From the NCBI RefSeq assembly GCF_035594125.1, contig NC_087198.1, positions 1,671,279 to 1,735,278 of the forward strand: a stretch of DNA of 64,000 bases. The letters run 5' to 3'. A program made the position numbers and the translations under genes. The notes under the pieces were generated by a model. It was not told the origin of the DNA, ran no database searches, and saw only the letters and a list, made by a program, of their open reading frames with translations. Positions 22,174 to 34,947 of this stretch are shown here, piece after piece (the stretch's first letter is position 1; every line of letters starts with the position of its first letter). The DNA is from Scylla paramamosain. Its lineage: Eukaryota; Arthropoda; Malacostraca; Decapoda; Portunidae.

Positions 22174-24730
22174 TTAATATATGTACTAATCACGTGTTTC
22201 AGTATTTTATTACCTAAGAAGCTCAAAAACACTTATAATATACGTTTTTGGTAATGTTTTTCTGTTTTTCATATACGTATGGTATTCTGTGTAGATTGTC
22301 GTACCTAACATGAGGAAAACACCCATTTTTTTGGTTAATGCTTTTTTCTCCATATAGAGTGATATTCACGTATGTTAGTGTTTTCGTACATAAGAAGTTA
22401 AAAAACACTCATAATAATATTTTTTCTTAATAACTTTTAGTTTGTCAATGTCCGTTAATTTGTGTGCATTTTGGCGTTTTCGTACCCAACAAGCTCAAAA
22501 AGACTCAAAACACACATTTTTGGTAATGTTCTATTTCACCATAAAGGATGTTTTGCACGCTTTTTAGAAATTTGGTACGTAAGAAGCTCAAAAACATTCA
22601 AAAGACACGTTTTCGATATTATATATGTATATATTTTTTTTTGTTGGGGTTGGTTTCTATTATGCTCAAAACACTGAAATGACACGTTTCCGGTAATATA
22701 ATTTCTTTAAATCAAATAGTGTGCTGTCTGCATTTTGGCGTTTTGGTAGCTAATGATCGGGAAATCTCTCAAAAAACACGTTTATAGTAATGTCCTCTTT
22801 CTCCATAAAGGGTGTTTTTCATGCGTTTTAGAGTTTTAGTACGTAAGAAACTGAAAAACACTCAAAAGACAAGTTTTTGTTAATATTGATTGCTTTTCCT
22901 ATACAGGTTGTCTTGCATGCACTTTGGTGTTTTTGTATCTAACAAGCTCAAAAACACTCAGCATACAAGTTTTTCGTAATGTTGGTCTGTTTCTTTATGT
23001 ATGGTGTTCACTATGCTTTTAGGCGTTTTGGTACCTATCATGGGGAAAAAACTCATAAAGTACGCTTTTGGTAATGTTGTTTTGTTTCTGCAAATATAGT
23101 ATTATTTACGTGTTTTAGACTTTTGGTATCTATGAAGCTGAAAAAGACATAATACACCTTTATGTTAATATCGTTTCATTTACCTATATAGGGTAATTTA
23201 CATATATTTTGGCGTTTTGTTACCTAACAAGCTAAAAAAAATTTCAGAACATACGTTTTTGCTAATATTGTTTCGGACATCTTTTATCGTTTTGTTACGT
23301 AAGAAGCTCAAAAACACTCGATTTTGTTAAGGTTATCTCGTTTGCCCATGTAGAGTGTTTTCCTTGCTTTTTAAGCGTTTTGCTGCCTAATATGCTCAAA
23401 ACACCTAAATGAAAAGTTTCTGGTGATGTTTTGCTAATGGTTTTGTTAAAGTTTTTTTTTTCCCTCATATAGAATAATATTCACGTGTTTTAGTGTTTTG
23501 GTACAAAAAAATAAATAAATAAATAAAAATACTCATAATACACGTTTCTGTTAATATCGTTTCGTTTCCTCAAATAGGGTCCTTTGCATGCAATATGGGG
23601 TTTATGGGGCAATATGGGTACCTAACAAGTTAAAAGACTGAGATAAGAATTTTTTGCTAAAATTTCCCATAAATGTTTCTTTGCTCACATTTTAGTGTTT
23701 TGTACTCTCAAAAACACTAAAAAGAAACGTTTTTGACAATGTTGTTTTCTTTTCTCATATAGAGCTATTTCCATGCTTTTTAGCTTTTTGTTGCCTAATT
23801 TGCTCGAAAATTTCCAAATGGCACGTTGCAGGTACTATCTTTTAGTTACTCCAGACAAGGTATTCTACATGCATTCTGTCGTTTTGGTACCTAACTTAAA
23901 AACACTTAAAACACACGTTTTTTTTTAATGTTCTATTTCTCAGTAAAGTGCGTTTTCAATCCCTTTTAGAGTTTCGGTACGTACGAAGCTGAAAAACACT
24001 CAAAAGATATGTTTTTGGTAATATTTTTTTTTCTTCTTCTATAGGGTGCTTTGCATGTACTTTGGCGTTTTGATAACTCACAAACTCAAAAATATTCATA
24101 ATACATGTTTCTGATCATATCGTTCTGTTTCTTCATATAGGATGCTTTATATGTATTTTGGCGTTTTGGTCCCTAACATGGGGAAAAGCACCCATAATAC
24201 ACGTTTTTCGTAATAATGATCTGTTTCTTCATATAGAATGCTATTTACGTGTTTTAGCGTTTCGTTACATAAGAAGATGAAAAACAGCGTTAATATCTTT
24301 TCTTTTCTCCATATCTGAAACTTTGCATGCATTTTGGCGATTACTCATCTAACAAGCTCAAAAAGACTCAAACACAAGTTTTTGTTTAGTTTAGTTATCG
24401 TTTTGTTACGTAAGAAGCTTAAAAGCACACAAAGTACTCGATTTTGTTGAAGTTGTTTCATTTTCCTATATAGGGTATTTTCCATGTTTTTTTTTAACGT
24501 TTTGGTGCCTAATACCCTAAAAAAAAAAAAAAAACACCTAAATGACACGTTTTTAGAAATGTCGTTTCGTTACTTCATATAGGCGCTCTGCATGCATTTT
24601 GGCGTTTTACTACTTATTACGCTGATAACTCAAAATACACCTTGTTGGTATTTTTTTTTCAACACAAACAGTGTTTTCCATGCGTTTTACCGTTTTAGTA
24701 CGTAAGCTGAAAAACACTCGACACAATTTT
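22173..24730 (-). repeat. diverged satellite block, minus orientation
   Basis: Minus-oriented non-HOR monomers. Most of it, to about 23750, is the reverse complement of about 32060-33540. Examples are GTTGGGGTTGGTTTCTA near 22645 with its complement near 33150, and CTCACATTTTAGTGTTTTGTAC near 23685 with its complement near 32095. The stretch 23750-24730 has no partner I noticed. Confidence 0.8.
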
Positions 24731-27700
24731 TGCGTTTTTTCTATGTAAAACACTGAGAAGATACATTTTCAGTAATTTTGTTTTGGATTCCCATATAGAG
24801 TGAGCTCCTTATTATTTATCATTTTGGTGACTAACATGCTGAAAAACACTCAAAAGACAGATTTCTGGTAAGGTCGTTTAATTTCCTTATATAAGAGGCT
24901 TTGAATGCAGTTTAGGGTTTGGTACATAACAGTCCGAAAAAAAAGCTAAAATCAATTTTTTTGATAATTTTCTCTTATCATATAATTGCCTTGAATTTTC
25001 CCAGAATTTTGGCATTTCGGTACCTATGAAGATGAATAACAAAAAAAAAATCCTATTTTTTTTTATTTTTTATTTATTTATTTTTCTAAATAAAGAGTGG
25101 GTTTTAGGGTTTTGGTACTAAACAAACTTAAAAACACTCATAATATACGTTTCTCGTAATGTCCTTTTCTTTCCCAAACATAAGGTTCTTTGCATGTATT
25201 TAAGCGTTTTTATAGATAACACGATCAAAAACACTCAAAATACATGTTTTTGGTAATTTTATTCTGTTTCTCCATAAAGTTTGTTTTACATGCGTTTTAG
25301 CGGTTTAGTATATAAGGAGCTCAAAAACACTTAAAGGCATGTTCTTGATAAAAATTGGTTTTATTCAAATGTAATGTGATTCCCCTGCTTTTTAGTGCTT
25401 TATTGCCTATCAGGCTCAAAAACACTCAAAAGACATTATTCTGGTAATGTCATTTTTTTCTCACATAAAGCTGGTTTCGCATGCAATTTGGGGTTTTGGT
25501 AACTAAGAATGTGAAAAGCTCTCAAAATACACCTATTTAGTAAAGTTGTTCTGTTTTTCAATTAGGAATGTTATTCATGAGTTTCAACATTTTGGTATGT
25601 AGAAAACTTCTCCATATCCACATGTTTTTGCGTTTTTTGCCTTTTGGTTCTTTTGAACTATAAAACACTCATTATACACTTTTCTTGCAATGACCTTTTA
25701 TTTCCTAATATAGAGTGCTTTGCATCAATTTTCATGTTATTTGTAGGTAACAAGCTCAGAAAAACTCAAAATATACCTTTTTGATAATGTTTTTCTATTT
25801 TTTTTATATTGGTTTGTTTGCATCCGTTTTACCGTTTTTCTACGTAAGACACTGAGAAGACACGTTTTCAGTAATTTTGTTTTGAATTCCCATATAGAGT
25901 GAGTTCCTTATTTATTTATCGTTTTGGTGCCTAACATTCTGAAAAAAAAAAAACACTCAAAACACAGATTTCTCTTAAGGTCGTTTAATTTCCTCATATA
26001 GGAGGCTTTGCATGCAATTTAGGGTTTGGTATATAACAGTCCGAAAAAAAAAAGCTAAAATTAACTTTTTTGATAATTTTCTTTTATCATATAATAGTCC
26101 TGAATTTTCCCAGAATTTTGGCATCTCGGTACATATGAAGATGAATATAAAAAAAAAATCCTATTTTTTCATTTTCTTACTTTTTTTTTTCTAAATAAAG
26201 AGTCTTATTTGTGCGTTTTAGCTTTTTGGTACATAAGGAACTTAAAAACACTTATAATACACATTTCTCGTAGTGTCCTTTCGTTTCGCAAACACAAGGT
26301 TCTTTGCATGTATTTGAGCGTTTTTATAGATAACATGATAAAAAAACACTCAAAATATATGTTTTTGGTAATCTTATTTTGTTTCTCCATAAAAAGTGTT
26401 TTGCATGCGTTTTAGCGTATTGGTATGTAATGAGCTCAAAAACACTTAAAGGCAAGTTCTTGGTAAATGTTTTTATTCCCATCTAATGTGATTGCCCTGC
26501 TTTTTAGTGCTTTATTGCCTAACACGCTCAAAAACACTCAAAAGACACTTTTCTTGTAATATCATTTGTTTTCCCACATAAAGCTAGTTTTGCATGGAAT
26601 TTGGGGTTTTGGTAACTAAGAATGTGAAAAAAAACTCAAAACACAGGCGTTTAGTAAGGTTGTTCTATTTCTTAATTAAAAGTGTTATTCATGAGTTTCA
26701 GCATTTTAGTATGTAAGAAACTTTTCTAATACACACATTTGCTAAAGTATTTCTGTTTCAAATTTAAAAGTGTTATTCATGAGTTTCAACTTTTTGGTAT
26801 GTCAGAAACTTCTTTATGTACACGAGTTTTTGAGTTTTTTACCTTGTGGTTCTTCTCAAACTATAAAACACTCATACACGTTTCTCGTAATGTCTTTTTC
26901 TTTGCCAATATAAAGTGCTTTCCATCCATTTTTGCATTTTATGTAGGTAACAAGCTCAAACCACATCAAAATATATCTTTTTGGTAATGTTATTCTATTT
27001 CTTCATATTGGTTGGTTTACATCCGTTTTAGCGTTTTCCTTCGTAAATCACTGAAAGACACGTTTTCAGTAATATTTTTGAAATTGCTGAAAACACTCAA
27101 AAGACAGGTTTCTGGTAAAGTCGTGTAATTTCCCCATATAGGAGGATTTTCCTGCACTTCAAGGTTTGTACATAACTCCGGAAAAAAGCTAGAATTATTT
27201 TTTATGATGATTTCTTTTTTATAAAATTTCCATGAATTTTGCCAGAATTTTGGCATCTCGGTACCTAAGAAGATGAATAACAAAAAAAAAAATTCTCTAT
27301 AAAGAGTGTTTTTTTCTGGGTTTTAGCTTTTTGGTACTGAAGGAACTTAAAAACACTCATAATACACGATTTTCGTAATGTCCTTTTGTTATACAAGCAT
27401 AGGGTTCTTTACATGTATTTAAGCGTTTTTATAGGTTACATGATGAAAAACACTCAAAATACATGTTTTTCGTAATGTTATTCTGTTTCTCCATAAAGGG
27501 TGTTTTGCATGCGTTTTAGCGATTTGGCATGTAAGGAGTTAAAAAACACTTAAATGCAAGTTCTTCGTAAATGTTGGTTTTATTCCCATGTAATGTGATT
27601 GTTCTGCTTTTTAGTGCTTTGTTGCATATCACGCTCAAAAACACTAATAAGACACTTTTTTGGTAGTCATTTTTATTCCCACATGAAGGTAGTTTCGCAT

Positions 27701-30290
27701 GTAATTTGGCATTTTCGTAACTAAGAATGTGAAAAACACTCAAAATACACAATTTGGTAAGGTAGTTCTGTTTATCGATTAAAAGTGTTATTCTTGCATT
27801 TTATCTTTTTTTTTCTATGTAAGAAATTTCTCTATATACACAAGTTTTTGCGTTTATTGCCTTGTGGTTCTTTTAAAACTTACGTTTCTCGTAATGTCCT
27901 TTTGTTTCCTAATATAGAGTGCTTTATATTCATTTTTGCATTTTTTTGTAGGTAAAAAGCTCCAAAACACTCAAAATAAATCTTTTTGGTAAAGTTATTC
28001 TATTTCTTCATATAGGTAGGTTTGCATCCGCTTTAGCGTTTTTCTACGTAAAACACTGAAAAGACACGTTTTCAGTAATTTTCAGTTTTCAGTAATTAAC
28101 TTCCATATTATTAATCTTTTTGGTGCCTAACATGCTGAAAAACACTGAAAAGACAGGTTTCTGGTAAAGTCGTTTAACTTCCCTATATAGGTGGCTTTGC
28201 ATGCACTTTAGGGTTTGGTACATAACAATCCGAAAAAAAAGCTATAATTAACTTTTTTGGTAATGTTCTTTTTTCCACATAAATTCCCTGAATTTTAGCA
28301 GAATTTTGGCATCTCGGTACCTATAAGGATGAATAACAAAAAAAAAAAAATCCTATTTTTTAATTTTTTTGTTTATTATTATTATTATTTTTTTGTAAAT
28401 AAAGAGTGTTATTTGTGGGTTTTAGCTTTTAGGTACTGAAGGAACTTAAAAAAAAACACTCATAATACACGTTTCTCGTAATGTCCTTTCGTTCCCCAAA
28501 CATAAGGTTCTTTGCATGTATTTAAGCGTTTTTATAGAAAACATGATCAAAAACACTCAAAATACATGTATTTGGTAATATTATTCTGTTTCTCTATAAA
28601 ATGTATTTTGCATGCGTTTTAGCGTTTTGGTATGTAAGGAGCTCAAAAACATTTAAAGGCAAGTTCTTGGTAAAATTTGGTTTTATTCCCATGTAATGTG
28701 ATTGCCCTTCCTTTTTAGTGCTTTATTGCGTAACACGTTCAAAAACACTCAAAAGACATGCAAGGCCTCGCATATGAGGAAATTGAAGACATTACCAGAA
28801 ATCTGTCTTTTGAGTGTTTTTCATCATGTTAGGCACCAAAACGATAAATAATAAGGAACTCACTCTATGTGGGAATCCAAAAAAAAATTACTGAAAACTT
28901 GTCTTCTCAGTGTTTTACGTAGAAAAACGCTAAAACTGATGCAAACCAACCAATATCAAGAAGCAGAAAAACATTATTAAAAATGTATATATTGAGTGTT
29001 TTTGAGCTTGTTACCTACAAAGAAACGCAAAAATTGATACAAAGCACTCTATATTGGGAAACAAAGGGATATTGCGAGAAAAGTGTATAATGAATGTTTT
29101 ATAGTTCAAAAAAACCACAAGGCAAAAAACGCAAAAACTCGTGTATATGGAGAAGTTTCCTAGATACCAAAATGCTGCAACTCATGAATAACACTCTTAA
29201 TTGAGAAACTGAATGTGTGTCAAAAACACAAAAAAAGGCAAGTTCTTCGTAAAAATTGGTTTTACTCCCATGTAATATGATTGCCCTGCTTTATTGCCTA
29301 ACACGTTCAAAAACACTCAAAGACACTTTTCTGGTAATGTCATTTTTTTCCCACATAAAGCTAGTTTTGCATGGAATTTGGGGTTTTGGTAACTAAGAAT
29401 GTAAAAAAAAAACACTCAAAATACACGCATTTAGTAAGGTTGTTCTGTTTCTTGATTAAGAGTGTTATTCATGTGTTTCAGCATTTTGGTATCTTAGAAA
29501 CTTCTCCACACAGACGAGTTTTTGCGTTTTTTGCCTTGTGATTCTGGTGAAACTATAAAACACTCATTATACACGTTTCTCGTTATGTCCTTTTTTTTTT
29601 TCCTAATATACAGTGCTTTGCATCCATTTTTGCGGTTTTTTTTTCATGCAACAAGCTCAAAAACACACAAAATATACTTTTCTGGTAGTGTTATTCTATT
29701 TTTTCATATTGGTGTGTTTGCATCCGTTTTAGCATTTTTCTACGTAAATCTTTTAAAAGACATGTTTTCAGTAATTTTGTTTTGGATTTCTATATAAAGT
29801 GACTTTCATATTAGCTATCGTTTTGGTGCCTAACATGCGGAAAAAACACTCAAAAGACAGGTTTCTTGTAAAGTCTTTAAATTTTCCCAAATAGGTGGCT
29901 TTGCATACACTTTATGGTTTGGTACATAACTCTGAAAAAAAAGGTAAAATTAACTTTTTCGATAATGTTCTTTTTTCCAAATAATTTCCCTGAATTTTTG
30001 CAGAATTTTGGCATATTGGTACCTATGAACATCAATAACAAAAAAATAAAAATGCTATTTTTTTATTTATTTATTTTTTTCTCTATAAAGAGTGTTATTT
30101 GTAGGTTTTAACGTTTTGGTACTTAAGGAACTTAAAATCATTCATAATACACATTTCTCGTAATGTCCTTTCGTTTCCCAAATATAGGGATCTTTGCATG
30201 TATTTCAGCGTTTTTTACAGGTAACATGTTAAAAAAACACTCAAAAACACTTACTTTTGTTAATGTTATTCTGCTTCTCCATAAAGGAGT
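24730..30290 (-). repeat. satellite higher-order repeat, minus orientation
   Basis: HOR units marked by ATCTCGGTACCTATGAAGATG-type sites at 25019, 26128, 27260, 28317 and 30018. The first three spacings are 1109, 1132 and 1057; the last (1701) contains a local inversion at 28752-29216. Confidence 0.9.
28752..29216 (+). repeat. local inversion inside minus HOR
   Basis: About 460 bp of plus-oriented HOR (ACCAAAACGATAAATAATAAGG at about 28836) sits inside a minus block. Both breakpoints, AGACATGCAAGGCCTC on the left and TGTGTCAAAAACAC then GGCAAGTTCTTCGTAA on the right, recur in complement at 38298-38328 and about 37826-37850. Confidence 0.9.
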
Positions 30291-33200
30291 GTATTTTGAC
30301 ATTTTAGTTCGTAAGAATCTAAAAAAACACTCTAAAGAGACGTTTTATAAGTTTTGTATTCCCCTATAGGGTGATTTCGTTGCTTCTTACTGATTTGGTG
30401 CCGAACACGCTCAAAATATAACAAAAGACAAGTTTCTAATTATTTTGTTTCATTTCTTCATATAGGTTGCTTGACATGCATGTTGGCATTTTAGTAATTA
30501 TCAATGTAAAAAAATACACGTTTTTGGTAAGTTTGTTCTTTTTCTTCAGAGCACTATTGAAGCTTTTTACTGATTTGGTACTTAAGAGAGTAATAATAAA
30601 AAAAAAAACATAACAAACGTTTCTCGTAATGTCCTTTCATTTCCATATGCAGGGTGTATTGTTTGATGATAGGCGATTTTGTACATAACAAGCTCAAAAA
30701 CACTCAAAATACACGTTTTGGGTAAATGTATTCTGTTTCTCCATATAGGGTATTCTCATGCGTTTTTAATGTCGTTTCATATACGAGTATCTATATATGG
30801 GTCTTTGCATGCATTTTGGCTTTTTGGTAACTAACAATGTCATAACACTCAAAATGACGTTCTTTTTTTTTTTGGCAATATTGTTCTTTTTCTCCATATA
30901 GAGCGTTATTCATGCGTTTTACCCTTTTGATACTAAGAAGGTCGAAAACACTCATAATACACGTTTCTCGTAATGTCTTCATTTTTCCTATATAGGGTAT
31001 TTTCGATTCATTTAAGCGTTTTTACATAACAATCTTATAAAACATTAAAAATACTTGTTTTTGGTAATGTTATTCTGTTTCTCCATAAAGGATGTTTTCT
31101 GTTTTTTTTTTTTATCGTTTTGGTACGTAGGACACTCAAAAGAAAAGTTTTATTTATGTTGTTTTGTATTCCCATATCAGGTGATTTGTATGCTTTTTAG
31201 CATTTTTGTGCCTAACACGCTGAAGAACACATTTTAGACACGTTTCTGAAGTCTCGTTTCCTTTCCTCAAATAGGGGGTTTTACATGCATTATGGCGTTT
31301 TGATTCATAACAATGTGAAAACACTGAAAATATACGTTTTTGGTAATGTTATTTCATATAGAGTGTTATTCATGCATTTTAGCGACTTCGTACCTAATAA
31401 GTTAAAAAAAAACACCAATAGTACACATTTTAATAACGTCTTTTCATTTTCCTATTTAAGATACTATATATTCATTTTGGCGTTTTTCTACTGAACTAAC
31501 TCAAAAACACTCGAAATATTTGTTTTTGATATTATTTCTCCGTTTTTTTTTTTTCATGCGATTTAGCGTTTCAGTACGTAAGAAAGTAAAAAATAATGAA
31601 AACACACGTTTATGGTAAAGTTGTTTTGTTTTCCTTTATAGGGTGCTTTCCATGCTTTTTTAAATTTTTTTTTTATAATATTATTTCTTCATGTTTTTTT
31701 TTTTTTTTTATGCCTTTTAGCGTTTCGGTAGGTAAGAAACTCAAAAACACTGAAAACAGACGTTTTTGGTTAAGTTGTTTTGTTTTCCTTTATAGGGTGC
31801 TTTCCATGCTTTTTAGCGTTTTGGTGCCTAGCACTCCAATAAACATTCAAAAGGCACTTTTCTGGAAATCGCGTTTCCTTTCCTCATTTGGGGTACAAAA
31901 ACATGTATTAGTAATGTTTTCGAAAACGCCAAAATGCATGGAAAGTAAGCTATACTGGAGAAACAAACAAAAACGTGTCTTTTGAGTGTTTTCAGCTTTT
32001 TACGTACCAAAACACTATAATGCATAGAAAAGAAACTTCATGGAGAAACAGAATAATATTGTCAAAAACGTTTCTTTTTAGTGTTTTTGAGCGTACAAAA
32101 CGCTAAAATGTGAGCAAAGAAACATTTATGAGAAACTTTAGCAAAAAATTCTTATTTCAGTGTCTTTTAACTTGTTAGGTACTAGACCCCATATTGCATG
32201 CAAAGAACCCTATTTAAGGAAACGAAACGATATTAAAAGAAACGTGCATTATGAGTGTTTTTATTTTTATTTTTTTTATGTACCAAAACGCTAAAACACG
32301 TGAATATTACTCTATATGAGAGAGAGAAATAAAAAAAACAAACATTAACAAAACCAGTAGCAAAACCACCAGAAACTTGTCATTTAGGTGTTTTGAGCGT
32401 ATTAGGCAGCAAAACGCTAAAAAAGCAAGGAAAACACCCTATATGGGAAAACAAGATAACATTAACAAAATCGAGCGTTTTTGAGCTTTTTACGTACCAA
32501 AACGATAAAAGGCGTCCAAAACAATATTAGCAAAAACGTATGTTCTGAGATTTTTTTTAGCTTGCTAGGTAACAAAACGCCAAAATGTATGCAAATTACC
32601 CTATATAGGTAAAAGAAACGATATTAACATAAAGGTGTATTATGTCTTTTTCAGCTTCATAGATACCAAAAGTCTAAAACACGTAAATAATACTATATTT
32701 GCAGAAAGAAAACAACATTACCAAAAGCGTACTTTATAAGTTTTTTTTCCCCATGATAGGTACCAACACGCCTAAAAGCATAGTGAACACCATACATAAA
32801 AAAAAAAAAACAGACCAACATTACGAAAAACTTGTATGCTGAGTGTTTTTGAGCTTGTTAGATACAAAAACACCAAAGTGCATGCAAGAGAACCTTTATA
32901 GGAAAAGCAATCAATATTAACAAAAACTTGTCTTTTGAGTGTTTTTCAGTTTCTTACGTACTAAAACTCTAAAACGCATGAAAAAAAAACCCTTTCTGGA
33001 GAAAGAGGACAACATTACTATAAACTCGTGTTTTGAGAGTTTTCCCGATCATTAGCTACCAAAACGCCAAAATGCAGACAGCACACTATTTGATGTAAAG
33101 AAATTATATTACCGGAAACGTGTCATTTGAGTGTTTTGACCATATTAGAAACCAACCCCACAAAAAAAAAAAAAAAAACATGGAGAACTCTATATAGGAA

Positions 33201-33868
33201 AAAAAAAGAATATAAAACATCGAAAACGTGTCTTTTGAATGTTTTGAGCCTCTTACGTACCAAATTTCTAAAAAGCGTGCAAAACATCCTTTATGGTGAA
33301 ATAGAACATTACCAAAAATGTGTGTTTTGAGTGTTTTTGAGCTTGTTGGGTACGAAAACGCCAAAATGCACACAAATTAACCAAACAAATGGGTTTTTTC
33401 CTCATGTTAGGTACAACAATCTCTACAGAATACCATATATAAAAAACAGAACAACATTACCAAAAACGTATATTATAAGTGTTTTTGAGCTTCTTAGGTA
33501 ATAAAATACTGAAACACGTGATTAGCACATCCATTTAGGCGTTTTGGTTTCTAAAAAGCTGGAAAACGCTTAAATCATACGTTTTTGGTAATGTCTCCCG
33601 ATAAAGGCTATTGTGCAAGCGTTTTAGCATTTTGGAATGTAAGAAGCTCAAAAACACACAAAAGACACCATTTTGATAATGTTGTTTTGATTTTTATATA
33701 GAGTGTCTTCCATGCTCTTTAGAGTTTTGGTGGCTAACGCTGAAAAGCCCCGAAATAACATTTTTTTCTGGGAATGTCGCCTCTTTACCTTATAAAGGGT
33801 GAAATGGATTAATTTTTGCGTATTGGTACGAAATAAGCTGAAAAACATTCAAAATACACGTTTTTGGC
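30290..33868. repeat. diverged satellite block, mixed orientation
   Basis: Minus-oriented to about 31885, plus to about 33520, then minus to about 33868. 30290-32060 is a direct duplicate of 20390-21900, and 32060-33860 is an inverted duplicate of 21980-23750. A local duplication with T-rich filler (about 31660-31720) separates two copies of the phrase GGGTGCTTTCCATGC. Confidence 0.85.
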
Positions 33869-34905
33869 AAATGTGTATTATGAGTTTTTTTTTTTATAGT
33901 TCAAAAGAACCAAAAGGCAAAAAACACAGAAACGTGTATATGGAGAAGGTTCCTAGATACCAAAATGCTGAAACTCATGAATAACACTCTTAACTGAGAA
34001 ACAGAACAACCTTACTAAATGCGTGTATTTTGAGTGCTTTTCACATTCTTAGTTACCAAAACCCCAAATTGCATGCGAAATAACCTTTATGTGAGAAAAA
34101 AAATGACATTACCAGAAAAGTGTCTTTTAAGTGTTTTTCGGCGTGATAGGCAATTTTGGTATCCAAAATGCAAAGTACTAAAAAGCAGGGCAATGATATT
34201 ACATTGGAATAACACCAATTTATACCAAAAACTTGCCTTTAAGTGTTTTTGAGCTGCTTAAATACCAAACCGCTAAAACGCATGCAAAACAAACTTTATG
34301 GAGAAAGAGAATAACATTACCAAAAACATGTATTTTGAGTGTTTTTTATCATGTTATCTATAAAAACGCTTAAATACATGGAAAGAACATTATGTTTGGG
34401 AAACAAAAGGACATTACGAGAAAAGTGTATTATGAGTGTTTTTTTAAGTTCCTTAAGTACCAAAAAGCTAAAACCCACAAATAACACTCTTTATTTAGAA
34501 AATAAAAAATAAAAAAAATTTTAAAAATAGGAATTTTTTTTTTTTTTTTGTTATTCATATTCATAGGTACCGAGATGCCAAAATTCTGGGAAAATTCAGG
34601 GCAATCATATGATAAAAAAATATTATCAAAAAAGTTAATTTCAGCTTTTTTTTCGGATTGTTATGTACCAAACCCTAAAGTGCATGCAAAATCTCCTATA
34701 TGAGGAAATTAAACGACCTTACCAGAAATCTGTGTTTTGAGTGTTTTTTTTAGCATGTTAGGCACCAAAACGATAAATAATATGGAACTCACTCTATATG
34801 GGATTCCAAAACAAAGTTACTGAAAACGTGTCTTCTCAGTGTTTTACGTAGAAAATCGCTAAAACGGATGCAAAGCAACCAATATCAAGAAATAGAAAAA
34901 CGTTA

Positions 34906-34947
34906 CTAAAAAGTTACTAAAAAAGTTACTAAAAAAGTTACTAAAAA
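34906..34947 (+). repeat. GTTACTAAAAAA short tandem repeat
   Basis: Four near-identical 11-12-base copies lie inside one HOR monomer, a local expansion not seen in the other HOR units I read. Confidence 0.85.
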
